Shown: piece by piece, positions 1 to 9,631 of the stretch
Position numbering within the stretch: the stretch's first letter is position 1
Layout: every line of letters starts with the position of its first letter
Source: JAGOMW01 sp964596675
GTDB lineage: Bacteria; Patescibacteriota; Gracilibacteria; BD1-5; UBA2023
Length of the DNA stretch: 21,360 nt
Assembly (NCBI GenBank): GCA_964596675.1
Contig: CAZQUZ010000014.1
Span: 1 to 21,360, forward strand
Reading direction: 5' to 3'
Translations under genes and position numbers: made by a program
The notes under the pieces: generated by a model
What the model was told of the DNA's origin: nothing
Database searches by the model: none
Seen by the model: the letters and a program-made list of their open reading frames with translations, nothing else

Positions 1-1385
1 CTATATCGGAGTGCGACCTGACGTATCTCCTCACTCGCGGAGAGGACTTTTTCTATCTGTGTACCGAGCGAGGATAGAGCATCGAGGATAGAGCGATAGA
101 GGCGATAGTCGAGAGACCGCTTCTTCCCGAGGTAGAGCGCGAGGAAGAGAAAGCACCCGACCTGCGTGACAAATGCCTTCGTCGATGCGACCCCGACCTC
201 AGTCCCAGCGCGTGTGAAGAGACCCTGCTCTGCAGCGCGTGCGATAGATGAGCCTGGTACATTCACGATACCAAATACATGACCACCCTGCTCTTTCACG
301 ATCTTCAGTGAGTCGAGCGTATCGGCTGTCTCACCTGACTGCGAGACGAATATATAGAGCTCGTTTTTGGTGACAAACTTTTTCTTGTACTTAAACTCTG
401 TGGAGACGACGACATCTGTCGGGATACCTGCGAGCTCTTCGAGGTAGTACTTCCCGAGGAGTCCAGCATGATAGCTCGTCCCAGATGCGACGATAGTGAC
501 ACGCTCGATCGGGAGCTCAGATATTTTCTCGAGGGTGTCTGAGTGGAGTTCATTGGTATCGAAATTTATACGTCCACGAAATACGTCTTCGAGGACTTTC
601 GGCTGCTCGAAAATTTCTTTTAGCATGAAGTGTGGGAAGTCACCGAGCTCAGCAGGCTTCTCACTCTCATCGACTGTGTGATGCGTACGATCTATCTCAT
701 CTGCACCCGAGAGGATAGTATAGTCCTCTGGCGTCACCTGGAATATATCCCCATCTTCGAGGATGATATAGTCATCGATGAGTCCGATGAGTGAGCGATA
801 GTCCGAGGATATGTATCGCTCCTCTTTCGCGAATCCGAGGACCATGGGACTTCATTTTTTCGTACCAAAAATCCGATCTGGATGATCTCTATCGAGAAAC
901 ACGAGACCATAAGCACCATGCATACGAGTTACGAGTCGCTGCATCGTAGAGAGATGGTCTCCATCGAAGAGGTCTTCGAAGAGCTTCACCGTCACCTCCG
1001 TATCCGTCTGCGAATAAAATGTATACCCCTTTTCTATGAGCTCAGATTTTAGCTCGCTATAGTTCTCGATGATACCATTATGGATGACGACGAATCTCCC
1101 GGACTGAGAAATATGAGGATGACAGTTCGACTCGGTGACGCCTCCATGCGTCGCCCAGCGAGTGTGCCCGATACCAGCATGATAGCTCGCTACTTCATAG
1201 GTGTCGGTTTTGAGTTTGAGATTTTTCACTTTTCCGACCGCCTTTATGACCTCGATATGATGCTCATGATCGACCACACAGATACCTGCAGAGTCATATC
1301 CACGATACTCGAGACGCTGGAGTCCCGCGAGGACCTCGCCTGCTGCCTTACCACTGCGACCCAGATAGCCAAATACACCACACAT
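1..1385 (-). CDS. glmS: Glutamine--fructose-6-phosphate aminotransferase, 3' end outside window
   Basis: Makes glucosamine-6-phosphate from fructose-6-phosphate and glutamine, the first step toward UDP-GlcNAc for the cell envelope. I chose the ATG at 1385-1383 because it gives M-C-G-V-F-G-Y: family knowledge says Cys2 becomes the N-terminal nucleophile of the glutaminase domain. An ATG 51 nt upstream would bury this Cys. Visible motifs are RLEYRGYDSAG, GHTRWATHG and NGIIENY in the glutaminase half, then ASGTSYHAG and SQSGETADT of the first sugar-isomerase (SIS) domain. An in-frame TGA at 854-852 (FGTKK-G-SPMVLGFA) must be read as Gly; the frame is open on both sides. About 461 residues are in the window against roughly 600-610 for the family, so the second SIS domain's end is missing. 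A promoter lies at 1499-1472. I saw no glmS ribozyme in the roughly 80-nt leader. Confidence 0.97.
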
Positions 1386-1471
1386 AATTGTTTTCGTTAA
1401 ATAATAAAGCTTAAAAAGGTTTATACCTTTTAACATACATCTCTAAAAATATTACTCATTTCGTAGACTCC

Positions 1472-1499
1472 ATACTAAAAAGAAATAGAGAAAAAGCAA
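1472..1499 (-). promoter_or_regulatory. Promoter of glmS
   Basis: Reading the minus strand: -35 TTGCTT (1499-1494), 16-bp spacer, -10 TAGTAT (1477-1472). The predicted start is near 1465, giving a leader of about 80 nt. The leader holds a weak hairpin AAAAGG-TATAAA-CCTTTT around 1413-1431. Spacer length and boxes match the other promoters of this window. Confidence 0.6.
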
Positions 1500-1545
1500 A
1501 AAAAACAAATAAATAGTATAATCCTCATAAAAATACTCTATACTT

Positions 1546-1574
1546 TTGACAGCAGGAAAATATTGTGATAGCAT
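1546..1574 (+). promoter_or_regulatory. Promoter of the secreted CARDB/glycosidase-like gene
   Basis: TTGACA at 1546-1551, 17-bp spacer, and TAGCAT at 1569-1574 preceded by TG-A (extended -10). The ATG at 1603 lies 28 nt downstream in an AT-rich leader with no Shine-Dalgarno. Confidence 0.6.
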
Positions 1575-1602
1575 GCCATTGTTATTTTATTATTCTTATT
1601 TT

Positions 1603-4600
1603 ATGAAAATTTCTCATATCAGTCCTCTCATGAAAGCAACATGATGGATAGTTAGCATGTTGTGCGTAGGAATTGCCATCGTCGGACAACCTGCCTGAGC
1701 AGAAGTCCCATCACTCAATTCTAGTACTATATATGTACTACGAAATAGTTTCGGAACAGTCACTTCTACGACAGATATATTAAAAAAATGAACAAAAGAT
1801 ATCGAATGTGGTGTACGTTGTGTAGCACAACTCCCTCTCGATAGCAGTATCACGCTCGTCGCAACACCAAATATAGGATATATATTTGCTGGATGGAAGT
1901 ATAACTGTAAAAATAGTGTGACGACTCGATGTACGCTCGAAATGGATGGCGGAACAAAGTTTACGACACCAATATTTCGAAAATTATCGAATGATACTAC
2001 AGCACAGCCATCTACAAGTGGAAGTACTAGTATACCAAAACCTACTCCTACCACTCCTCCTCCGACGACAANNNNNNNNNNNNNNNNNNNNNNNNNNNNN
2101 NNNNNNNNNNNNNNNNNNNNNNNNNNNNNNNNNNNNNNNNNNNNNNNNNNNNNNNNNNNNNNNNNNNNNNNACAACACCAACAACACCAACAACACCTGG
2201 AACTGGTATTTCGACAAATAATAGTGTCTATGATCTCATCATCACGAGCATAAGTACGAGTACGACATCTCCAAAGATAGGAGATAGTGTCGCTGTATAT
2301 ATCACAGTGAAAAATCAGGGAACAAAGAATATACCTGTCGGATCAAATGTATGAGTCGGTATCCTCGAGAATGGTGTGTGGAAGACTTGGGTAGCATACT
2401 ATAATGGTCTCGCTGCAGGACAATCTGTCACTATCGCTACCAATAGCGTCAATGTTTCTGGCGTCGGGAATGGAGGAAACTGGATACCATCAAAATCTGG
2501 AGAAATCAGCCTTATGGCTTTCGTAGATGATCTCAACCGTCTCACAGAATCAAATGAGGAGAATAATAAAATGACAAGAAATCTTGTAGTCGCTGCTGCG
2601 GGGGGGACATCTCCGATAACAACGGTAAAGCCTAATCCTGTACCGAGCACTATCGTCACAAATCCGATAACAACGGTAAAGCCAATCAATGGGCTCTGTG
2701 GATCTGCTCGTGGACAAACATTCTCGAGTACTCCTACAACAAATCTCTGTAGTGCTGGAACTCCTGGTTACGTCTTGGTCGGAGATGCGACCTATGTATG
2801 GTCATGTATGGGTGTCAATACTGGAACAAGCACAAAATGTAGTGCCGATAAAAAAAATATAACTACTCCTACCACTCCTCCTCCGACGACAATACCAACC
2901 ACACCAACCACACCAACAACACCAACAACACCTGGAACTGGTATTTCGACAAATAATAGTGTCTATGATCTCATCATCACGAGCATAAGTACGAGTACGA
3001 CATCTCCAAAGATAGGAGATAGTGTCGCTGTATATATCACAGTGAAAAATCAGGGAACAAAGAATATACCTGTCGGATCAAATGTATGAGTCGGTATCCT
3101 CGAGAATGGTGTGTGGAAGACTTGGGTAGCATACTATAATGGTCTCGCTGCAGGACAATCTGTCACTATCGCTACCAATAGCGTCAATGTTTCTGGCGTC
3201 GGGAATGGAGGAAACTGGATACCATCAAAATCTGGAGAAATCAGCCTTATGGCTTTCGTAGATGATCTCAACCGTCTCACAGAATCAAATGAGGAGAATA
3301 ATAAAATGACAAGAAATCTTGTAGTCGCTGCTGCGGGGGGGACAGGAGGAGGTACGAATCCAGTGATCAATACTGGTAGTAACAGTACTACACCTATTAT
3401 CAATAATCCAACACCAACTGCTCCTACTCCAATAAATGGAAACTGTGGATCAGCACGTGGACAAACATTCTCGAGTACTCCTACAACAAATCTCTGTAGT
3501 GCTGGAAATGCAACTGCTGTAAATACTATGAATACTAGCTATGGATGGTCATGTACAGGGGTGAATAGCGGAACGACTATGTCCTGTACTGCGAATAAGC
3601 CAGCTCCTGCACCAACACCGGTAAATGGTGTTTGTGGAAGCTCAAATGGAGCCAATCTCACTACGGTACCAAATACAAATCTCTGTAACGCTGGTACTCC
3701 GAGCTCTGTCTCTGGGACTGGTCCATGGTACTGGTCATGTACAGGAGTAAATGGTGGAACCACTCCTAAATGTAGTGCAACAAAACAAACTCCAGCGCCT
3801 GCTCCGACACCGACACCAAATACCAATCCTATACAGACGCCAATATCATGAAAAGCTATACCACTCGCCGGACTTACATCATATAATAAAACTTCTGCTG
3901 TCGGTACCAATCTCGCTCCACTCGCATACTGGTCGAGCCAGATTCCATTTATCAATGTCTTTAAACTCGCTGCTCCCTGGTATACGACTGTAGGATACAC
4001 TTGGGATACCGAGGAACAATCTAAACTCGATCTCGATGCTAATGGCTATCCAAAAACACTCACTCCAAAAAATGGACAGTCTGCTACATATACGAGTGTC
4101 GCGACACTTATATTTCGAGATCTTCCTGCGCCATACTATCCATCTGGTCGATATATACTCACCTATGATGGTGAATGAACGCTTGAGTATGGTATGGATA
4201 TTACCAAGAACAATAACCTCTCTACTCCTGGTCGAGATGTACTCGAAGTGACAGCAAGTACGGCTGGCATGTATATAAAAATCACTGCCACAGATCCGAA
4301 AAAAACAGGAAATTATCTACGCAATATTAAGCTTTTCCGAGCAGACCAAGAGTCACTCATTCAAGCATGAGAAATATTTAATCCTGCTTTTCTCGACAAG
4401 ACAAAAGACTATAGTACACTTCGCTTCATGGACTGGATGTCTACGAACAATAATAACACTACTAGTTGGGCAAGCAGACAAGGGGAAGGAAACTATAGCT
4501 GGTCACTCCAACCATCTGGTGCTCCACTCGAGGTGATGATCAAGCTCGCAAATAAACTCGGTGCACATCCATGGTTTACTATCCCTGCAAAAGCTGATGA

Positions 4601-5402
4601 TAACTACGTCATGAATTTTGCACAGATGATACAGGCGAATCTAGACCCACGACTCACTGTCTATATAGAATACTCAAATGAAGTATGGAATGGTCAGTTT
4701 AGCCAGAGAAGCTATGTGATAGACAGAGGTAATGCAGAGTCTCCAGCCCTCGATAGTCTCCAGTGGCATGCACTTCGTACTCGCCAAGTCGGTGATATCG
4801 TAAAGGGAGTACTCGGATCATCTCGCGTTATCACGACTCTCGGGGCACAAGCTGCGAATACGTATACAGCAATTCGTGGACTCGATTATCTAAAGAGTCG
4901 GTATAGTACTCATGGTATCGATGCTGTTGCTATCGCACCATATCTCGGTGTATCACCAGACCCATCGAAGGCGAGTAAATATACTACTATGACTATGGAT
5001 CAGATATTCACAGAAATACGAACAAATGTACTCCCAGTATCTATCGGATATATGTCGAGCTATACATCTGTCGCCAGCACCTATAACACTCCTATTATTG
5101 CTTACGAATGAGGTCAGCATATGGCTGGAATCTTTGGAGCTGAAAATGATGACGCATTAACAGCAATATTCACTGCAGCGAATCGCGACGCACGAATGGG
5201 GCAAATCTATAAGGACTACCTCAGCGCATGGAAAAATAACGGCGGACAACTCTTCGTCAACTTTCTCGATATAGAAGAGTACAGTAAATGGGGGTCATGG
5301 GGCTCTATAGAAAGTGTCATGCATACAAGCTCTCCGAAGTATGACGCACTTCGAGCATTTATATCACAAAATCCATGCTGGTGGACGAACTGTGTAAAAT
5401 AA
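1603..5402 (+). CDS. Large secreted protein: InlB-like module, CARDB repeats, 4-Cys modules, glycosidase-like C-terminus (sequence gap inside)
   Basis: The first residues form a signal peptide (basic start, core around WIVSMLCVGIAIVG, likely cut after AGA). Next is a module with ITL.ATPNIGYIFAGW and paired Cys, resembling divergent InlB B-repeats. After a Pro/Thr linker and the N gap come two CARDB-type domains (VYDLIITSIS...VGVGILENGVWKTW...LTESNEENN) and three roughly 56-residue modules of pattern NGxCG..LC.AG..W.WSC.GVN.GT..C. The C-terminal part (from about 3850) resembles bacterial proteins annotated as cellulose-binding/TIM-barrel glycosidase-like: VYIEYSNEVWNG, IAPYLG, IIAYEGGQH, ANRDARMGQIY, SKWGSWGS. 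By analogy with clan GH-A, Glu 4680-4682 and Glu 5106-5108 are candidate acid/base and nucleophile. The frame crosses many TGA codons, for example 1642, 2352, 3087, 3849 and 5109. About 1,240 residues if the gap is short. Likely an extracellular glycan-binding or glycan-cleaving surface protein; the substrate is unknown. Confidence 0.88.
2072..2171. other. Assembly gap, 100 Ns
   Basis: One hundred Ns inside the Pro/Thr linker. The coding frame before (codon starts at 1603+3n) and after (2172+3n) only joins if the true gap is 2 modulo 3, so 100 is a placeholder. In the second copy of this linker (2864-2935) the same flanks are 14 nt apart, which would restore the frame. Confidence 0.95.
2175..2609 (+). 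repeat. Direct repeat copy 1 (CARDB domain)
   Basis: By eye, identical over about 435 bp to 2910-3344, offset 735 bp (245 codons, in frame). Encodes the linker end and one CARDB domain. Confidence 0.9.
2910..3344 (+). repeat. Direct repeat copy 2 (CARDB domain)
   Basis: Second copy of 2175-2609. Downstream, the 4-Cys module also shares long identical stretches with its counterpart at about 2700. This points to a recent in-frame tandem duplication of a linker-CARDB-4Cys unit, or gene conversion. Confidence 0.9.
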
Positions 5403-5423
5403 TCTGAATTATAGAATGAAAAA

Positions 5424-5448
5424 GCCCGACAATTGTCGGGCTTTTTTT
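5424..5448. terminator. Intrinsic terminator, bidirectional
   Basis: GCCCGAC-AATT-GTCGGGC (5424-5441) with T7 on the right and A-rich sequence on the left. It ends the 1603-5402 transcript and can also serve the small minus-strand unit at 5447-5637. Confidence 0.9.
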
Positions 5449-5521
5449 AACCATCACCATCAGGGGTGATATACGGCTTTTTGTCTAGTAACATAATTCC
5501 TTGGGTGGGAATATGAGACAT
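5447..5521 (-). CDS. Possible 24-residue protein or small RNA
   Basis: A very short ORF on the minus strand starts at ATG 5521-5519 and ends at TAA 5449-5447. AAAGGAG lies 7 nt before the ATG, one of the clearest Shine-Dalgarno sequences in the window. The start reads MSHIPTQGIMLLDKK and the end is PDGDG. Upstream is a good promoter (5637-5610), and the terminator at 5424-5448 follows at once. The unit therefore has promoter, RBS, ORF and terminator in about 210 bp. I recognise no family. It could also be a small RNA with a fortuitous ORF; conservation of the reading frame would decide. Confidence 0.4.
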   Translation of the reverse strand: MSHIPTQGIMLLDKKPYITPDGDG

Positions 5522-5609
5522 AATATTTCTCCTTTCGTATGAAAAAAGTGGATATACATCTCACGTATATTTCCATAAAAACTACAGAACTATATCGAGA
5601 GATATATGG

Positions 5610-5637
5610 ATATTAGGATGAAATACGGTAAAGTCAA
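5610..5637 (-). promoter_or_regulatory. Promoter for the small minus-strand unit
   Basis: Minus strand: TTGACT (5637-5632), 16-bp spacer, TAATAT (5615-5610). Transcription would start near 5603 and run to the terminator at 5448-5424, making an RNA of about 170-180 nt. Confidence 0.5.
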
Positions 5638-5666
5638 AATATTTATACTTTTCCTTATGACAAAAT

Positions 5667-5696
5667 TTGCTTTTTTTATAGAAATTATGGTAGTAT
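5667..5696 (+). promoter_or_regulatory. Extended -10 promoter of the phosphate transporter gene
   Basis: TTGCTT at 5667-5672, then TG-G-TAGTAT ending at 5696 (extended -10; spacer 18). The ATG at 5723 follows after 26 nt. The same TGGTAGTAT box precedes the minus-strand gene at 9606. Confidence 0.5.
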
Positions 5697-5722
5697 GGTA
5701 TATATTTTATTATTCTCTTTTT

Positions 5723-7084
5723 ATGGAAATATTTTTTCTCATCCTATGTCTGTTAGTAGTTCTAATTTTCGAGTTCGTAAACGGTATGAATGATACAGCA
5801 AATGCCATCGCACCAGTCATATATAGTCACTCACTTGAACCAAAAAAATCTGTCCTTATCGCTGCTACACTGAACTTTCTCTGAGTCATGTTTTGAGGCA
5901 TCGCTGTCGCCATGAGCATACTTCATCTATTGCCAGTAAATGAGATTATTAGCGCACCTACTGTCGTGGGCATATGTCTGATACTATCGATATTATTAGC
6001 CTCTATCATATGGGATCTCTGAGCTTGGTGGCTGGCACTTCCTGTGTCGAGCTCACATGCACTTATCGGTTCTATTATAGGAGTGAGTATAGCATTTTCA
6101 CTGACGACATTCGGAGTATGAGTCATACCTCACTGGGCAAAGGCAAAAGAAGTCATCGAATGACTCCTGATATCGCCGCTTCTCTGATTTGGTCTAGCAC
6201 TGGTGCTCATGCTGGGGGCTCGACATTTCATACATATAAGAAAATATTTTAATACTCCAAATTATTCATGGGATCATCCATCACTCGATATGCGCACGAT
6301 ACTTATATGAGCATCCGGACTTGTAAGCTTTATGCATGGAAAAAATGATGGTCAAAAATGAGTCGGTATCGCCACACTCATACTTATGGTACTTATGCCA
6401 GCAAGCTTTATGCTCAGTCCTCATATGAATATAGATACCTCTCGTGCGGATATCAGCTTTATAGAGGAGACATTTACCCATGAATACCCTACTCTCACGC
6501 CAGAACTCCAAAAACAAGCCGATATCATTATCGAAAAAAGTAAGTCCGTAGGTGAGCTTATGAGTGATAAGACGCTCACGCTCGAAGAAAAGAAATTATA
6601 TCGTACAGATATTGATGCTCTCAGATTAGTATATAAAAGTTTTGCAAATACAGAAAATGGTACACTTCTCGCGACACGGAGTCATATTGACTCCCTGGCG
6701 AATACGACAGATTATGTTCCATGGTGGATTATCACGCTAGTATCTATTGCCATAGGATCCGGTACTATGGTAGGATGGAAGCGTATCGTAAAAACTATCG
6801 GTGAAAAAATCTGAAAATATAAAATGAACTATTCTCAGGCAGCATCATCAGCGCTCGTAACGGCAGGAACTATAGGCCTGGCTTCAGCACTCTGACTCCC
6901 TGTATCGACGACACACGTTATGTCATCAAGTGTAGCAGGTACTATGGTCGAAGAACATGGCTGGAAAAATGGAGTCGATCCACATATGATAAAACATATT
7001 CTCATGGCTTGGATACTCACGATGCCAACTACACTCATACTCGCGGGAAGTATATTCTACATACTACAGATGATTTTCGTATAG
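5723..7084 (+). CDS. pit: PiT-family inorganic phosphate transporter
   Basis: 453 residues. A membrane permease of the PiT/PHO4 family, which imports phosphate (often as a metal-phosphate complex) with protons or sodium. The family's inverted duplication is visible: FVNGMNDTANAIAP near residue 18 and GLPVSTTHVMSSSVAG in the C-terminal half, with VSSSHALIGSIIG and FMHGKNDGQKGVG between. Hydrophobic helices alternate with a hydrophilic central loop of about 110 residues (ADISFIEETF to THIDSLANT region), a common place for a cytoplasmic loop in this family. I chose ATG 5723 because the promoter lies just upstream and MEIFFLILCLL starts the first helix. About ten TGA codons are read as Gly, including LG in the GLPVSTT motif. 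A terminator follows at 7122-7148. Confidence 0.95.
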
Positions 7085-7121
7085 TTATCTTGCAGAAAAA
7101 TATATCTTCCCTATACTCATC

Positions 7122-7148
7122 CCGACACATTCTCGTGTCGGTTTTTTT
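7122..7148 (+). terminator. Intrinsic terminator after the phosphate transporter
   Basis: CCGACAC-ATTCTC-GTGTCGG followed by T7 (7142-7148). It lies only 12 nt before the next start codon at 7161. Confidence 0.88.
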
Positions 7149-7160
7149 GATGTTATTTTC

Positions 7161-8270
7161 ATGTCTCTCGTCGTTTTTGCTTTCATCTTAGTCATACTCT
7201 CGCTGATATTTCTCGTCGCACTGGCATATACGATAAATATTTTTTATGCGAGCAGTGTATATAAATGAGCTATTTCCGATCATTTCGATGGAAAGCGATT
7301 TTATAATGTCGGATGGAAGGCGGGAGAGACATTTCGACTCACACAAACAGAAGAAGAATTTCTCGGTAAAAAGCATAAAAATGGATTTCTCACATTTTAT
7401 AAGTGGATATTGAATCAGAAGATTTCTTTCTGGGAAAATAGAGACATCACACCAGATACACCTCCAGATAGACATGACAGTGACACTGTACGTGTGAGCT
7501 ATGTAGGACATGCGACTGTCCTGATACAATATAGATGAGTGAATATTCTCACTGATCCTGTATGGCGCAAACGTGCGAGTCCTGTCGAATGGATAGGACC
7601 AAAAAGACATACCGAGCCAGGAATAGCATGGAAACATCTCCCGAAGATAGATATCGTGATACTCTCTCACAACCACTTCGATCATATGGATGTCGAGACA
7701 CTCAGGAAACTCTATAGGAGAGACAACTCTACTATATACACAGGTCTCGGCAATAAATCCTATCTCGCAAAAAGAAAAATCCATACCGTCGTCGAGATGG
7801 ATTGGTGGGATAGCATCGTCACGGAAACTTCTGGGATAAAAATCACATTTCTCCCATCACAGCACTTCTCTGCTCGTGGTATCACCGATAGAAATCGTAC
7901 ACTTTGGGGTGGTTTTGCCGTAGAGATAGCCGATAAAACCATCTACTTTGCTGGGGATACTGGTATCGGTCCTTTTAGTACAAAAATACGGGAGCAATTC
8001 CCTCGCGGTTTCGATATAGGATTTCTCCCCATAGGTGCGTATAATCCGAGATGGTTCATGGCAGCGATGCATACGAGTCCATGTGAGGGTATGCAGATGC
8101 AGAAAGAACTCGAGATCAACCAAGTGCTCGGTATCCACTATGGGACATTTCCACTCGCATGAGATCTCCAGGACGAGCCGATAGAAGACCTCGAGCGAGC
8201 AAAGAAAATGCCTGAATATACATGACAAAAATTTACTATCGGACCAAGTGGAAGTGTATGGGAATGGTAG
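7161..8270 (+). CDS. Membrane-anchored metallo-beta-lactamase-fold hydrolase (NAPE-PLD/RomA-like)
   Basis: 369 residues. The N-terminus is one hydrophobic helix (about residues 3-31), so the enzyme is probably membrane-tethered. The rest matches the Lactamase_B_2 branch typified by RomA and NAPE-PLD: VSYVGHATVLIQY, NILTDPVW, WIGPKRHTEPGI, then SHNHFDHMD with His170, His172, Asp174 and His175 as the zinc-binding HxHxDH motif, GDTGIG, and a C-terminal GIHYGTF. Family knowledge suggests a phosphodiesterase-type hydrolase; the substrate cannot be read from sequence. TGA codons (VYK-G-AIS, QYR-G-VNI at 7536, PLA-G-DLQ at 8160, YT-G-QK) are read as Gly and extend the protein to TAG at 8268. No own promoter is obvious; the T-tract of the preceding terminator ends 12 nt before its ATG. 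Confidence 0.9.
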
Positions 8271-8304
8271 GATAAAAAGGATTTTTCTTTTTTCTCGCAA
8301 ACAT

Positions 8305-8332
8305 TTGCATTTATAAAAAATATCACTATATT
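8305..8332 (+). promoter_or_regulatory. Promoter of Fur-like gene 1
   Basis: TTGCAT (8305-8310), 16-bp spacer, TATATT (8327-8332). Predicted start near 8339, leaving a leader of about 113 nt that contains a strong hairpin. Confidence 0.55.
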
Positions 8333-8367
8333 TCGGTTCTTCTATTTTTCTCGTCATACTCTAGAGA

Positions 8368-8389
8368 AGTTCTCGCTTAGGCGAGAACT
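8368..8389 (+). promoter_or_regulatory. Perfect 9-bp hairpin in the Fur-like gene 1 leader
   Basis: AGTTCTCGC-TTAG-GCGAGAACT. There is no T-tract on either side, so it is not an ordinary terminator. It could be an operator or an RNA element; the sequence alone does not tell. Confidence 0.5.
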
Positions 8390-8451
8390 GGAGTAAACGT
8401 ATGAAGAAATACAGATACTCTATCTTTTAGTTTTTTACTCACTCCCGTCAT

Positions 8452-8817
8452 ATGACTGCTTCTCGTATCACTATGTCTCGTCGTCGATTTGTCGAAGAAC
8501 TCCAAAAGTCTTCTCGCGTCACATTTTCGGATCTCCGTAAATCTCTCGTAAAAAGTGGACATATGAATCTCGCGACACTCTATCGTATCGTCGATGCATT
8601 TGCTGAGCAAGGACTCATCCATGAGATGACAGTAGCAGGAGAACGTGTCATATTTCCATGTCAGTGTGAGAATCCTGAAACAGGTGATGCAGTGACTATC
8701 AGCTTTTGTGAGAACTGTGGAGCTATATATGATGTCCATACGAAGCTCGCGAGTCCATATATATCGAGTACGACCTATGCTCGCATGAAGAGCTGCGGTG
8801 CATGTGTCATACGATAA
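8452..8817 (+). CDS. Fur-family metal regulator, copy 1
   Basis: 121 residues, no in-frame TGA. The N-terminal winged helix matches Fur proteins: RRRFVEELQKSSRVTFSDLRKSL, then NLATLYRIVDAFAEQGLIHE, the Fur recognition-helix signature (TxYRxxxxLxxxGxI). The C-terminal half has CQCENP, SFCENCG and a final KSCGACV, consistent with the paired CxxC structural zinc site. The usual HHH run before the first CxxC is absent (VTISFC instead), so the sensing site may differ from typical Fur or Zur. It is slightly short for the family (usually about 130-150). ATG 8452 is the first in-frame start after the promoter; 8473 is an alternative. The metal sensed is unknown; zinc is suggested by the nearby island. 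Confidence 0.87.
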   Translation: MTASRITMSRRRFVEELQKSSRVTFSDLRKSLVKSGHMNLATLYRIVDAFAEQGLIHEMTVAGERVIFPCQCENPETGDAVTISFCENCGAIYDVHTKLASPYISSTTYARMKSCGACVIR

Positions 8818-8853
8818 TAATAACCCCTCTCAATTTTGAGAGGGGTTATTATT
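8816..8853. terminator. Long bidirectional terminator between convergent genes
   Basis: A near-perfect inverted repeat of about 17 bp (core ACCCCTCTCAA / TTGAGAGGGGT) overlapping the TAA of Fur-like gene 1. It separates that gene from the minus-strand gene ending at 8887. Confidence 0.88.
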
Positions 8854-8886
8854 GGATTTTTTGGACAGAGTCTGATATTAGGATAA

Positions 8887-9606
8887 TTAATTTGAAACGC
8901 AAGTAAAATAATACAATGTTTGATCCCATTTAGAATAACGATATGCCTGTCATGTTATTCATCCAACTGGAGTAAATCATGTTGGACAAGAATATCCACT
9001 AGTTTTTGGATTTACTTGACAATTTCAAAGATAACAAAATGAATAATTAAAAGTATTATATGTATACCAATAGGCCCCTCCATCATTTCCTCCGCCACCT
9101 ATACTTTTCCATGCTGTTCAATTACAAAACTCCATTGTTTTTGTAGTACTGTTATATTTCATTTGTCATTCATTTCATGTATTACATCCGGCACCAGAAT
9201 CACCTACTTTTATATTACCATTCACCTCTAGTTTTGCTGTAGGACTACTCGTCCCTATACCTACATTTCATCCTGCGGTATTATAATAGACATTTGTACC
9301 AGATTTGAGCCATGCATTCATATACACAGGAGCTCATGTGGTAGAGTCAAATCAAGAAAGTGCGTCTTTGGTAGCAGTTATAGGGAGAGCGACACATATA
9401 CGTTTACCATAATTTGTTCATGGAGTGGTATCGAATCATTTCAGGATAGTGTTGGGGTTACAGGGAGTATTGATGATATTGGTAAAGTACTGAGAAAATA
9501 CTCCTCCTGCTACTCATCCAGTAGGTGGTGTAGATGGTACAGCTGCAGAGAGAGTGAATGGGATACAGAGTGCAGTGAGTACTGCTATACGGAGAGCGGT
9601 GTTCAT
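8887..9606 (-). CDS. Secreted fibre-like protein, heavily TGA-coded
   Basis: 239 residues, invisible in the standard code because it holds 13 in-frame TGA codons. Starts MNTALRIAVLTALCIPF, a signal peptide ending near LSAAVP. The middle reads NVGIGTSSPTAKLEVNG, then QMKYNSTTKTMEFCNGTAW. This VGIGT.SPxAKLxVNG plus YNSTT..xFCNGTAW pattern is common in phage-tail-fibre-like and surface-fibre proteins, where it forms beta-rich, often trimeric structures. Cysteines (CNP, RICV, AGCN, FCN, CYLGNC, SCPTG) suggest disulfides. Start ATG 9606 is supported by an extended -10 box 25 nt upstream; the stop is TAA 8889-8887. It is transcribed toward Fur-like gene 1 and shares the terminator at 8816-8853. A pilin-like or adhesin role is possible but unproven. 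Confidence 0.82.
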
Positions 9607-9631
9607 AAGGAGAAATTATGAATAAAAAAAT

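Noticed and set aside
852..1436. Longer glmS start at 1436
   Set aside because: It adds 17 residues before M-C-G-V-F-G and would block the catalytic Cys2; the leader also lies between promoter and the better start.
1386..1470. glmS ribozyme or riboswitch in the glmS leader
   Set aside because: Only about 80 nt, AT-rich, with one weak hairpin; none of the ribozyme core is visible.
2172..2200. ACC-AAC-type short tandem repeats as a CRISPR or microsatellite
   Set aside because: They encode a Pro/Thr linker in frame; there are no spacers.
7188..7784. Minus-strand ORF across the metallo-beta-lactamase-fold gene
   Set aside because: The plus strand carries HxHxDH and a consistent frame; the minus ORF is low-quality and overlaps it fully.
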